Source: Pyrrhosoma nymphula (Eukaryota > Arthropoda > Insecta > Odonata > Coenagrionidae). Taken from it: a stretch of DNA of 64,000 nucleotides. A model generated the notes under the pieces. That model saw nothing but the letters and a program-made list of their open reading frames with translations. It had not been told where the DNA came from and searched no databases. How positions within the stretch are numbered: the first letter of the stretch is position 1; every line of letters starts with the position of its first letter. The stretch lies in NCBI GenBank assembly GCA_963573305.1, contig OY754331.1, positions 8,652,868 to 8,716,867 on the forward strand. Direction: 5' to 3'. Shown piece by piece: positions 35,217 through 46,659 of this stretch. The position numbers and the translations under genes are program-made.

Positions 35217-35448
35217 TCACCCCATGGTAACAATGATGACTGGGATGATATGCTCGCAATAGTAGACTAATTTGGGACGTTCAAAAATTGAAATGATATG
35301 ATTCTCTACTAAACGTCTGGCTGCAACCAGCTTATCATCAAAGGCACTAGGGAATACTACTTGAATGTTAAGGGGATTAGTAATAGCAATATCAACAGCA
35401 TAGCAATTATCAACATGTGACTTCATCCTTGATTCATACCTGCTGTTA
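35217..35448 (-). pseudogene. Possible retrotransposon ORF C-terminal remnant
   Basis: The minus strand reads NCYAVDIAITNPLNIQ, then an intermediate block, and ends CEHIIPVIIVTMG before TGA. The pattern of VDIAI...N followed about 40 residues later by IIPVII...G resembles the C-terminal nuclease-like tail found in some non-LTR retroelement proteins (R2-like family). The spacing is right but few residues are invariant, so the family is tentative. There is no reverse transcriptase nearby. Confidence 0.35.
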
Positions 35449-38400
35449 TTTATTTAGGGCAGTAATCAATAATTATTATTGTGTTCAAAAATCCCGTATG
35501 TCAAGTCTTCTCTTCATCTGATCAATTTTCGTCTTCCGAAATGAGTCCTATGAGGAGTGTAGTCAAGCCAACATTCCTTGAGTAAAACCTAAACACTAGA
35601 AAAAGTGTAGAAAAGTACAAAACTTTATTATAATGAATATTAAAATTTTCTACTAGAACAAATGCTTCAACCTGGTATTCGGACAGTCATAACTACCTAC
35701 ATTGAGATTCGTATGTAATTGGAATGTCATCCCTATAAAAAATGTTTACTCCATATGCTGAGATGGAGGTCCTAAGCGTTTTGAGATGTTTCCCCGTTTA
35801 ACGTTTTCAATTTATTTTCCGTTCGAATTCCACGCACCTTTTCTGCCCCCACGTCACCTCGTAGATCACTTCATCAACGTCCATCCTCCTGATGCTCTGG
35901 TCAATTTGACCGGTTGGCAAAGGTTTTTCTTCCGCCCTCCTAAGAGTCGCAGATAAAATTTAATCCGAGATTTGCGCTGCGGATCAGTGAGCGAAGGGAC
36001 TCACAAACGCGCAGATCCAGTCATGTCGCTCAACTGCCTTAATTGAGTCCCAATTTTCATCTGTTTTCAGAGAAAATACCTCCCTAAGACCTAAGCATTG
36101 TCATCCGAGTTTGAAAAGTCCTTGAAGTGCGTCATCTAACGGTGACCGATGACAAATTGGATAACACACCAGTAACGATTTTTGAGTTCAGGAAGAATTA
36201 TTTAATTTATATAAAAAGAACTGAGATTATTTTTTGAGTTAATTTTTTTCCTCCTGTTAGAAAATCGTTTTTCATTTTCATTTGAAAATTAAGATAACTG
36301 CATTTGGATATTTTCGTTTCTTGCTCTTTCAAAATCAACTCGATCTTGACTATGATATGCCTTTACATTTGTCTTATCCACCAAATGCTGTAATTTATCA
36401 TTTTTCAAACCTAAAGTTTAACCGTGGATCTTTATTCTGAGACAGGTGCAACATCCAACCATTCACACGACGGAAATCGGAGCCATTGCCGTTTGGCCTC
36501 CAACACCGGCCAAAGGGCAAACAACCGCCTTGTTGCCGGCTGCATAAACTGGCTGGTGGTGTTTCCAGGAGCAGTTACAATCTTTAGACAAATTCTAATC
36601 TCCACGTCCAGGCCCGTAGCTAACTCTTCTCTTCACACATTTCCCTCTCTTAATATCGTACGGCACTGAAAGTATTTCCCACTCTTTTATCGCTTGATCT
36701 GAGAAGAGAAATGTCCTCTGAATCATCATTTAATTTAAAGGAAGTGAACAATAAATGGAATAAAATTTATAAATGATGATTATTTGCGAAGGTGCTCATA
36801 TTTATAAAGAAATCGGCAAGAATTAATTAGGCGCTTAACAAAATAACTCTTATACAACTTCTCATTCAGTGTAATGAGACCAAAATTCTTGGAACTACTT
36901 AACTGTTCCCCAAAAGCTTTCCCCAGGTTTCCCGTGAACACTGCTATGAGCAAATGGATAACCACCAATTCGTTCGTGACCCTGTGAAGACCTTTATATG
37001 TTAGAAAAAGGAAATATTTCCCATCCTACGTGCTTCTCAAGTATCGAAAAACGGGGTGAAAGTTTGATAAAATAAATTATAAACATTTATTTCTTCGATT
37101 AGTGCCCTAAGAAACATTATTTTCGCGGCATTTATGGATTGCGCCAGAACATTCATTTCCCAATGGTGTTCAAATAAATATGAGGTGTAAAAAATTATTT
37201 AATAAATATACTTAAAGTATCACCGGCTATAACCATGAAGCTATTTTGTAGAATTTATTTACATTGCACTCCGCAGACTTACTATAATTTTGGCCTGATT
37301 TTTGTTTTTTCCAACTCTGCGGTATAATATTACTTTTTAACACTTCCCAGATATTTTAGCTAATTTGTAGATATTTTAAAATATCTGGCTTACCATATGA
37401 GTTTTGAATTTTCCAGGAAGGTTCATGCATCGTAAACGGTAAACAAATCCATTCATTACCATGTCATTAAACAACCAATGAAAACTCTTTTTGCTTCATT
37501 CCTAAAAATGTCAAACGTAGTGCATTGATCAGGTTTCATTAATTATTTCACTTTCTGTGCATTTATCGGGGAATTCGTAAAGTCACATCAAGTAGCCGAA
37601 ATCCATACGACCCGTAATGGATGTTTATGAAAAGAAAAGACTATTGCCGAACAAGAGGCAAGTAACGATTTTATTTGCGAAAGGAAATATTCTGCTGATG
37701 GTACGGGAACGAGAGAGAAGAGCAAGTTGGGTAGGAGGCCTCGCAACACATGGGTTTGGGTCTTCTCAAAGGGCTTTAAGTGGAACGGGGGCTGATTGGG
37801 GTGTGCGTGGAGGGAGAAGCGGGGGCAGCAGGTGGAGGGGTGGTGGAGGGGAAGTTAACGGCGCAACAAAGGGATATATTTAGTGTCCATCGGCGGCCTT
37901 AAATTTTCCACGCCTCCTTCTCTCCAAAATCAGGGGTAGAAAGCAACAAAGGAAATACAGTGGCAAGGGTTTTCCTTCCTCCCTCAAAATAAGGAGAGAC
38001 AGAGCTGTAGGAAAAGGTAAAGCAAAGAATTAATAATCGGATGATAGCAAAAGAGCTTTTTTTAGATTTAACACAAATATGTGGAACACTCGGTTGTAGT
38101 GAACCTAGCTTTCAGACTTAAATCCATTTTGCTTATTCCCCATCTAATATTAACGAAGGGATGATTTGCGAGGCAGTAAATTTCTAGTGGAATGATCAGG
38201 ATTGATGATCAATGAGGGAAGCAAGGTTGCGTTCGGTAGGACTGTGGTGATATCATGTTGTAATTTATCAAGTGTATAACACTGGAGAAATAATCGTTTC
38301 ATAACTAAACAATTAATTCTTAGCACAGTTTATTAACCCTTTCGCTACGAACGCTGTGTTAGCACGGCGTAATTTTTTTAAACAAGAAAACGAATGCCGT

Positions 38401-38817
38401 TTCAAAACGGCGGCGTAGTGTTTTCTACGCAAGAAAACTAATGAGGTTTTAATGCGGCTCTGTGGCTAAGCAAGACATAAACAAACAAAAATGGCTCAAG
38501 GTGTCATAGATGGCCAATTCTCGGGACTCCGAACCCTTTCTCGGCCTGCATGAGGAAGTAATCTCGGTCCTTCGTAGCAGTGCAAGCACCAATCACAGCA
38601 TTTCCACGCAACCAATTACTTGTCTATGCAGTGGAATATTTTTTTTTATTAAAGTGCCTTTAAGTCACATACATACTAGGTCCTTCTAACCACATCCTTC
38701 TTATCAGCAGGTTCCTTATTTACTTACAGAGCGGCAAGTTACAAATATTTGAATTCAAACATTTATTACAAAGAATCGTACATGTTGTAGAATTAGAATA
38801 CTAATATTAAAATATCA
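35449..38817. other. Unassigned sequence with a GC-rich block and a possible element end
   Basis: 37680-37880 is G-rich. At 38334 ttaaccctttcgctacgaac resembles an end of a TTAA-targeting transposon, without a convincing partner. The remainder is AT-rich with no gene seen. Confidence 0.35.
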
Positions 38818-40795
38818 TCATACTAATATATAAAAATTGAATGGTGTCTGTCTGTCTGTCTGTCTGTTGCTCAATCACGCAAACACTACTGAACCGATTG
38901 AGCTGAAATTTTGTATGTAGTTAGAAAAGGTATTGGGATGAAACATAGGCTATATTAAAAATCTGTCAGGGTCCCCAAAGGCCCCCCCTGGGGGTCCCTG
39001 ATGGTCCATGCTAAGCATTGGGTTTGGTGCAGTGGTTTTATTTTTTGCTTTTAAAAATTACTTTCACTCAAGATAGAGGGCTGATATTTTTTTTATTGGA
39101 TGGCTGAATAAATGAAGTTTCTAATTCTATCAATCGATATTCTTTTACCCTTCGTAATTCTCTGAAAATTATGTTTATAGCTGAAAAATCTCACATATTT
39201 CTCTGAAATCAACAATAGCATATTTCCTTGACAACCAGAGATTTGAATTTCAAAGGACATTCACGCATCTGGCATTTAAGTTTTCCTGTCGGCCCTTGAT
39301 ATAGCACGTATAAATAAAATTTGTATATGAGGGGCCCAGAGTCCCAAGGGCCCCATGATAGATTGCTTCGGGGGGTAATCGATTAATTCAATGCATATAT
39401 ACAGGTATACTCCTCAATATCTATTCTCCAAGTAGTTCTCATAAGGGAACTGCATACGAGAGAACACTTATGTATAAAACGATACACATAAAGGAATTAA
39501 ACGTGGAGGAATATTTACGTGCAGCGAATAATAATGTTAATAATGCCTCCGTTGCTGCAACAAATACGGCGTCGTTTATTATATTTCAATACTCAGATGA
39601 ATTACACGTAGTGGAACTTTCTGCCTCTCATTGCGATTGCGAACTGTTTTTTAGACCAATTCCCACATAAACTTTACGAGTTATTTATATATACTTAAAC
39701 GTGTTAAAATGCAGTTTACTTACATTGAATCAATCATCGAATTGCCTATTGGAGTCTTTCACTTGCCTCTGTGATTCCCCTCTTTGGACTTAAAAATATA
39801 TCCATAAACATGCCTTATAGAATAAAGAGTAACCTTTTGAAAAAATTTACTTTAGCATGAGGAATGTCTTCTTTGCGAGAAAATGAGTTCTTGCATGAAA
39901 AACGACAAAGGTTAGCCTTGGATGCTCAAAGACATGCCTACCAGCAATCTCATGATTATCTCCCCGTGGTGTTTCTCGGATTACGCTAAGAACCGCACAA
40001 ATTTAATCATAACCAAACCTACTGACGGGCAACCAGCTAAAAATCTGGTTCAAATATTGAGCCATTTGTTTCGAAACTTCAATCTGTTTTAAGATGGCGG
40101 AAATTATAATTACGTCACTACATGCTTCTTACCCATAAGAAGAACGGATATTCTGCGCAATGGACGTCATTGGGGCATGAAAATTAGCAAGTGCACTAAG
40201 ACTGATCACCATGGATTTTTAATTTTGTAACCAATGATTATGATTTAGGAAACAATGAATATAGTCACCCTTTATGCCAAAGGCATAGTCCGGGTATTGA
40301 AGGATTCATAGGAAAAATAAACTTCGCTGCTATTGAAAGTGCTCCTTTTGACGTTGTCAACCGCTGGATTATACTCTACTCTCCTATCCTGATTAAGATA
40401 CTCAACGTATATATCAACGTTGAATGGCGGAACTCAATTATGTCATTGAATGCATATATATGTACACGAGGGAAGTGATCAAGCTGTTATTCACTCAGAA
40501 GACGGCTCAAGAGAACTTGAGGGACGAGCTCACCATCTATCAACCTAGGTGCTATTTGTTAAGTAGTAATGAGGCTTCGTGGCCCATTATTGGGTTTCCC
40601 GTGCATTAAAAAGGACAAACAATCACTCAACTCTCCGTGCACGAAAGGGAAAACGAACGAATCACAACAAACAAGATAGGATACGAACACCTCAAATGAT
40701 CACGCTGACAGTATTCTTCAGGTTTTGTGGTTTTCTTATAAAATAAGTTCAATGTTTTTCACATCCGTTGAAGTCCAACGGGTACCTTCAGCTAG
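38818..40795 (+). mobile_element. Degenerate Helitron (copy 2)
   Basis: The 5' end is A|TCATACTAATATATAAA and the 3' end is CTAG|T (40792-40796). A terminal hairpin, CCGTTG (40765-40770) with CAACGG (40776-40781), lies 10 bp before CTAG, the classic Helitron terminus. The first 200 bp hold a TCTG microsatellite (38847-38866), then actgaaccgattgagctg, shared with the copy at 29235-30721. Near the 3' end lies a broken Rep/helicase fragment in the same orientation. At about 2 kb it is an internally deleted copy that could not move by itself. Confidence 0.85.
40359..40690 (+). pseudogene. Helitron Rep/helicase fragment (frameshifted)
   Basis: One frame reads NRWIILYSPILIKILN then YINVEWRNSI, matching the post-Rep block NRWVVPYNP...HINVE of Helitron proteins. 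After a frameshift near 40430 a second frame reads YVIECIYMYT (the YIYKY block), then DELTIYQPRCYLLSSNEASW and IIGFPVH, a stop at 40607-40609, and TITQLSVHE, matching the EI..Y...RY...EA.WR..F..H...V..L.VH block. Rep histidines upstream and the helicase motifs downstream are absent. It is a fragment of the Helitron that encloses it. Confidence 0.8.
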
Positions 40796-40893
40796 TATTT
40801 TATAAATTTATTTACAAGGATCATTCTACCTTTAAATTTACACATTTGTATTATTATAATATTGTCAGATAATTTAACATAGTTTATAAAACA

Positions 40894-41490
40894 TCAATTG
40901 AAAGATCTCTCTAATAGGTGTTTTTTTAATTTAACTTTTAATTCTCTAATCGATTCTACATATTTTAAGTTATTGGGTAAACCGTTGAGAATCATTGGTA
41001 CCTTAACGTTCATTTTATTTTATCCTTAGTTTTTAAAATATCCAGGTAGGTACGAAGTAATTTGTCAATTTTCTCTTTTCCATAGAGTGTTTATAATTAT
41101 TATGGATCTTAAGTTCCTTGTTATAATAATTATTTATCACCAACACATATTTATAAAGGTCACTTACGTTTAATTTTGCATAAATAGATATTTTGCGATC
41201 AGTACAATCATTTGTTCCCATAAGTAACATCCCTGAACCCTTATCATTTAGTTCTAAGTCATATTCTGTGTTAATTATTTGCAGTATTTTTTCTGTGTTG
41301 ACTGTAGAACTGCCTTATAACAGTTTGCGGCATTTCCCTAGATTGTAAAACGTAACACTGATTCTACCTATTTCCATAACGTAATACTGATTCTACCAAT
41401 GCATAATATATCAACAACTTAGTATCAGTTGGTAGTGCATTAATTTGATATAACTGGTAGCTAACTTTCCTTAGTTTACTTAGTTGAAAA
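40894..41490 (-). pseudogene. LINE reverse-transcriptase 3' end (broken)
   Basis: On the minus strand, from 41490 downward: LRKVSYQLYQINALPTDTK then YYALVESVLRYG, a typical post-catalytic block of Jockey/CR1-like LINEs. Further on come DLYKYVLVINNYYNKE and, in another frame, ILNGLPNNLKYVESIRELK then LKKHLLERSFN at the terminal stop (40894-40896). These are the final conserved pieces of such polyproteins. Frame changes and stops lie between them. It ends about 100 bp downstream of the Helitron 3' end. The clade is not resolved. Confidence 0.8.
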
Positions 41491-43800
41491 TAAGAGTTTC
41501 AATGCATTCTGGTAAAATAAAGACACATAAGTACATTCCTTATGTTTACCTGTGCATTTGCAAGTATTAAACGGAGCTCTATCGTTATTTTTAACGTAGT
41601 TTTTGTAAAGAAATTGCGAACTAATTTTTGTAGTTATGATGCCAGAGAACTTAATATTAATGGTAAAATTTCATTTTTAAGCTTTAAAGACACTGTAAAA
41701 CTATAGGAATTCATTTCTGATTCAACATATATTGAGAGTGTAGAAACTATTATTTAGCAAAATCATTGCATAAACTAATAGTTGACCACAACCGCATGCC
41801 GTAATTGGCTAACCCATGCGGTCAAGGGTGAAGATTATCTCTTCTTAGTGGCCGAGGAATGGGTCCGGCGGACCGCTGGGTCCGGTCCTTGAGGAAACGC
41901 ATACCTTTGCTATTTCTAGGCGCTCGAGAGCTCCATACAGGGAGTGTAAAAAATGTTTAGTGTTATTCTTGAGGGGATGAGCCTTTTCCAGCGTGAGACG
42001 CCGGCGCGAAAGGTCTATTAAATTGTCAAGATTTGAGTTAAAAGTATACGTTTCACAGATGAACCATGTTTTTAACGAAATGACAAACCGACCTGTCATC
42101 TCTATGAATAGACAAATAAGACGTTAATTCATGAGTAGGGCCATATCTAACATCCACAGTGGGTTACAAATGTAAATGTCGAATGGAGTGGAACTTATCG
42201 TAGTGAGGGTTTGAGGAAGCGTACCAAACGGAATCAAAAGATTCCCTCCTTCCCCTCTTCCCTCCGCCCCTTCATGGGTCTCCTCATCTCGCCCGCCCCC
42301 GCCCCTCTTCCGTTTCGGGCCATTCGGCATCGGTCGTATTGGTAATCGATATGGACCCGCACGCAGAAACGGTGCCAGGGTTCGCTGTCGTCAGGATCGG
42401 GACGGATCTCACGGCCGTACACATGAGAGCACAGGAGCGCACGATCGCAGGGACACGGGCCAACTCCTGGAACTCATTCAGGGGCGCCAGCGCACTTTCG
42501 AAGGGTTAAAGCAAACATTCGAGGCTCGTCTGCTAATGGACTTCCATCCGGAGGGTGTGTTTTCATTAATGCTGATATGATTTTACTCGAAATATAGAGA
42601 ACAAGACCACGTTTAAATGCTTACACTTATCGATAAAATAATTGCAACACTTTTCGTTAATAAACACGGAAAAATTACAAGGCAAAAATATTTCTATTCA
42701 GTCATCTATCCAAAAGCCTCACGATTTTACATAACTGAATGGTTATTGAATTATCCTCTTATAGAATAAAGCTATTCCTTCCACCTCACAAACGGCTATG
42801 CCTCTCTTTCACATAATCGATACAGCCAAGACAAACCCAACGTAATTAAGAATACTGATGCACTTAAATGGATATGTTCGAGATACCAACGGATAGAATT
42901 ACGCTCCACATGTACCAGGTAAAATTATAATATCCTAGGTCGGAATTGCAGTTTATGCAATTAGACTGAATCTGGCGCCGCACGGGTGCACCTAAGCAGA
43001 GGATGGAGTGAGTATGTAGAAAATATTGAGTCGTATTTCAGATATTGATAACAGTGTACTGTTTCCATTCCTGAATTTTTTCCATGCCTATAAATATTAG
43101 AACTAAGGTTTTGGGCAGCCATGCCCAGAAAGGTTCCCTCAGATAGGGTGATCACCAGGAAAACTTAAGATAAATAATACCCGAAGAAAAACATTACAAA
43201 GGCAATGTTCCGTGAATATGTTAAGCTACTCATACTTGCTTTATAAATAAATAAATGCAACTGCTAATATTTTTGGTTGGCATGAAGAGATTCCTTAACC
43301 CTAGACGACCTTTCTCAATGGTTGATTTTACTTTGCATCTTCTCGCTTAGCTGAGTGTCTTTTTTGAGTGCTTGATTAATGAATCAAGTTGTTTCACAAT
43401 TTGATCTTATTATTTAGCCAAATGAAAGTGGTCCAAGAAAATCCCTCACTCATGTATAAATGAGAAAAAAATACTTTTATATTTTCTACTGCTGCCCTGC
43501 AGTTTTGGTAATTCAGACATTTGTTTTCTTGACAAAGGATGTCAACAAACTAAGATAAAGACGATGTTCAAATGAGCCAGTGAGATGCTTTGTAACTAGG
43601 AGGTGATCAATTTATCGGCGCCTTACTGTGGCTAGAGATTTTATAAGGGGCAAAGAGTTTGTGGATTAACAAGCTCCAGGTTGTCGAGCTGCTGATTCAG
43701 TGAATCACGGTGATCATAGATGGCGCAGAACACGAAAGAATAATTGAATCGCTTGAATATCGTTGCACTGTTGTGAATGCAACGGAAAACGAAAATCATT
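41491..43800. other. Unassigned sequence with a GC-rich block
   Basis: 41820-42560 is GC-rich, with open frames on the minus strand (for example 42124-42422) lacking domains. At 43292 ttaaccctagacgacc resembles a piggyBac-like terminus with no partner. The rest is AT-rich. Confidence 0.4.
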
Positions 43801-43926
43801 TCATGCGTATAATATCGACTCACGGCTATTTCTTCATAACTTACTGCTATTTTCAGCGAAACAAATTTTCTGTTATCCCGTAAATTCACAAAAACTTTCA
43901 TTTTTCAGGGAAATCCGCATTGATAG
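43801..43926. repeat. 126-bp direct repeat, copy A
   Basis: Matches 44431-44556 with few differences (aatatcgact, tgttatcccgtaaattcaca, aaatccgcat). It lies upstream of the rearranged Penelope-like tail. Copy B abuts the truncated end of the Penelope-like frame, so the pair may be a long target duplication or a local rearrangement. Confidence 0.9.
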
Positions 43927-44125
43927 ATTATTACAGCAAAATGACATCGGTATGTGACCAATTTGGCCTACCCACAATTTACCTTTCTTTATATTATAAG
44001 TCGTGAACGCTTACTCGGAGAATTGTTTGTCATGGGTAAATGATAACCTGTAAATCTTTATGCTTATGTAAAATTACAGAATACACTGTTTTAAATAAAA
44101 AATAGCATGTTAACAAAATAAATAC
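43927..44125. other. Spacer inside the rearranged locus
   Basis: About 200 bp of AT-rich sequence between direct repeat A and the inverted Penelope-like tail. No match elsewhere in the window was seen. Confidence 0.5.
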
Positions 44126-44152
44126 ATGAATGAATTCCTCTCGGGTTTCCAA

Positions 44153-44219
44153 CCGGGTTAAGGTCTGCATGATGTACGCAGACGAAACGTCTGCGTACAT
44201 CATGCAGACCTTAACCCGG
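44153..44219. repeat. Perfect 32-bp palindrome with 3-base loop
   Basis: 44153-44184 and 44188-44219 are exact reverse complements separated only by aaa. The loop and its borders form gacgaaacgtc, so the GAAAC of the hammerhead-like cassette lies at the centre. Confidence 0.95.
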
Positions 44220-44287
44220 GAGACTTTCCCAACATCTTCAGGGCTGATGTCAGTAGTGTACCGATATATACACACCTCCTCCTTCAC

Positions 44288-44421
44288 CTAGGTGGTCCCT
44301 GATTGGTTCGTATTTTTGTTGGGTTTCCCGCCTTTTTTATGGTCGGGTTCCAAGTGCTGCTTAGATGGAGTCCTCGATCTCTAGTCATGTTATTGGGATG
44401 AAGCCGGATCTCTATGGCTTC
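44288..44421 (-). pseudogene. Penelope-like endonuclease C-terminal fragment
   Basis: The minus strand reads EAIEIRLHPNN, then TRDRGLHLSSTWNP and KAGNPTKIRTNQGPPR before TAG. This aligns with the REAIE...NREESYTLSNTW block of the copy at 8128-8679 and keeps the Glu of the EAIE block. Only the last about 45 codons remain; the frame is truncated where direct repeat B begins. The hammerhead-like half lies about 45 bp past the stop. Confidence 0.8.
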
Positions 44422-44430
44422 ATTGGTTAT

Positions 44431-44556
44431 TCATGAGTAGAATATCGACTTACGGCTAATTATTCATAACTTACTACTATTTTCAACGAATAAAATTTTC
44501 TGTTATCCCGTAAATTCACAAAAACTTTCATTTTTCTGGGAAATCCGCATAGATAG
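44431..44556. repeat. 126-bp direct repeat, copy B
   Basis: Partner of 43801-43926. It separates the truncated Penelope-like frame from the plus-oriented tail that starts at about 44558. Confidence 0.9.
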
Positions 44557-44638
44557 TTGGGAAAGTCTACCAACGAAACGTCGGCGTACATCATGCAGAC
44601 CTTAACCCGGTTGGAAACCCGAGAGGAATTCATTCAAA

Positions 44639-46227
44639 TAATTCACCGGGAAAAACTTAGATTCTTCAAAAGAAATATATGATCTTTTTACCATTTCATT
44701 GTAAACTGGACAGAAAGTAGGGTAGACATGGGTATCCCTTTTACGCTTGCACCCATTGCCATCGCACCACTGAGAAAGCGGGTACTTCTTGCGTCACCTT
44801 GAAGGAATGCATGATTTTCCCTAGAACTCCTTTTCCTTCAATAGTAATTTTTCCTCTCCCCTCCTGTTTTAATGCAAGTGACGTAATAAGACCTGACTAG
44901 CGCCTTTGTTCTAGGCTTGAAGACGTAGATTCTGATCTTGGCTAAAATGTATACGGGTCAAAAAGTGGGAGAAATATCCGCAAGGCAAAGAAGCGGGAGG
45001 ATAATTCCTCTGAAACGAGTTCAGAATTGTTGCCTGTGGAGGGGTCTGGCCGGATTGTGATCTAATGCTTGCGCGAGGTGGCCGTTCCCGTGATGAAGAC
45101 TTACTTGGTCCGCGTCCAGACTCTGGGCGTAGAACGACGTGCAGAATTTAAGGATATAGAATGCGAAAGTTTGCGAATGAATTTAACGCGTGAAGAGAAG
45201 GGATTGGACGTGTTAAGAGGCTGAGAGAAATGGCACGCGCTGGAAAATGATATTTATTGAAGTGCCTTTGCCTTCACACACTCCAGGTCTCGCCTATTTT
45301 ATCGGTAAAATAGATATTCTGGGAAGGAATTATAAAAAATCGGTGTTGAACGCAGTGCTATTTATGGTACGTTTTTGATGTGCAAAATTTATAACATATT
45401 TTTATATTTAGTTTAACCCGCATTGCGGCCGCCTGTATCGTCGATGACTACAGTTGTACAATGCCTTTTTCAATTACGAAAACTTCAAAACTCTGTAAAA
45501 TTTAAAACAAGTGTCACTGCATTTATATGCAAAGAATTACATTTTTTTATAAAGCTCTGTTTATATTGTAAATTTTTCCTTCCACATTATGTCGAATATT
45601 TTTAAACAAACCCGTCAGTGTTGGACAATCAATGAGAGCCTAGCATAAAATCAACTGAATAAAAGCATAAGAACCAAGTAGATATATGTCTCCTATCAAG
45701 CTTTTAAACCTGTGCATACTTAACATTATTAAGGGTCGGTTGGTGCTGGGGCTTGAGTACCGGTTTTCTACCCTAAAACCCTGGATTCCAGTTCTGGAGT
45801 GGTGGAGATATTTTTGTTGAATTGTTATCCCCAAGCGTGTACTGTGGAGATAGTCCTCCAAGGTCAGTATTTCGTCCGTCTTTTGGGACGACAAGCTTTG
45901 GTCATCACTGCGCCTTTCGTTCAGAATAGACTAATGCCGACAATTGGGTTTCTTGCCACTTACTCCGATCCCATTACAATCCTTCCCTACATATATATGT
46001 AGCCACTCTCATATTCCCCAACGGTGGAACTGTCAACTGTCGCTCATCAAATAACTAAAAGTCACTAATTCCCTAATAACTAACCTCCTAGACTATATTT
46101 TAACGTTTTTCTAAACATACGTACCACATTGTTAAATATTTTAGTTTTCATAGCTTAGTTTCATTACATTCATTGAAAGCATTTTGTTTATTACTTTATC
46201 TTGGATCATTTTCCTTTCCTAAACGCA
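44639..46227. other. Unassigned sequence
   Basis: 44700-45300 is moderately GC-rich. 45740-45990 includes a small hairpin (cgtccgtcttttgggacg) that may belong to an unrecognised dispersed repeat. No gene was recognised. Confidence 0.35.
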
Positions 46228-46512
46228 GGGCATACAACGCAATGTGAATATGGCATAGTGGACCTCGCCAAAACGATCCGCACAATAAAATAGCGGTTGA
46301 AAGAACGTAAAAGGTGCGTTAGGCTCTTCCATCCCGAGATAATTGCGTCGGCGGAACGCAACCCAAACGATAGCCACGGAATCGACACAGTCAACAGCAA
46401 AATTTTACGCCACGCAAGACCAATGGGACCTGATGGTGAAGTGACTGCGGAATTCAGACTTGTGAAGGAAAAACGCAAACGAAAAGAAAGTTTCACGGTA
46501 TGCAGTACGTAA
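46228..46512 (+). pseudogene. Penelope-like GIY-YIG endonuclease relic
   Basis: The frame reads TQCEYGIVDLAKTIRTIK, a stop at 46291-46293, then RLKERKRCVRLF, a degenerate IAEH block (IASAER), DSHGID, SKILRHARP and FRLVKEKRKRKESFTVCST before the final stop. It aligns block by block with the copy at 8128-8679 (CECGNAYIG, TSRAFKIRIQEHKR, NREESYTLSNTW). The YIG motif has decayed to DLA, so the nuclease would be inactive even without the stop. A degraded hammerhead-like motif follows about 115 bp downstream. Confidence 0.7.
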
Positions 46513-46627
46513 AAAAATAGAGTGAAACGATTAGAAAAAGAGCGGGTAGATTCTAACCAAACCCTGTCGGCCTAACCCCTAAGATAGAGTAAAAATATAC
46601 ATGTAAGGCGCTCAATCACTATTCGCC

Positions 46628-46659
46628 CTGAAGACGATAGTTAACTACATTATCAATGC
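46628..46659 (+). ncRNA. Degraded hammerhead-like motif
   Basis: An exact CTGAAGA (46628-46634), a GATA/TATC stem (46636-46639 with 46651-46654), then aatgc where GAAAC is expected. It lies downstream of the Penelope-like relic, the same arrangement as at 8711-8741. Confidence 0.35.

Larger units (their letters stand above)
44126..44638. mobile_element. Rearranged Penelope-like element tail
   Basis: Three copies of one tail sequence (gcgtacatcatgcagacc, ttaacccggttgg) occur: minus at 44126-44184, plus (short) at 44188-44219 and plus at 44583-44638. The outer copies form an inverted repeat of at least 53 bp. Between them a minus-strand 3' region holds a hammerhead-like half (CTGAAGA at 44235-44241, stem GTTGG) and the end of the endonuclease frame. 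The matching half (CCAAC, GAAAC) is at 44571-44585 on the plus strand. The order suggests inversion and partial tandem insertion, which Penelope-like elements are known to produce. Confidence 0.75.
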
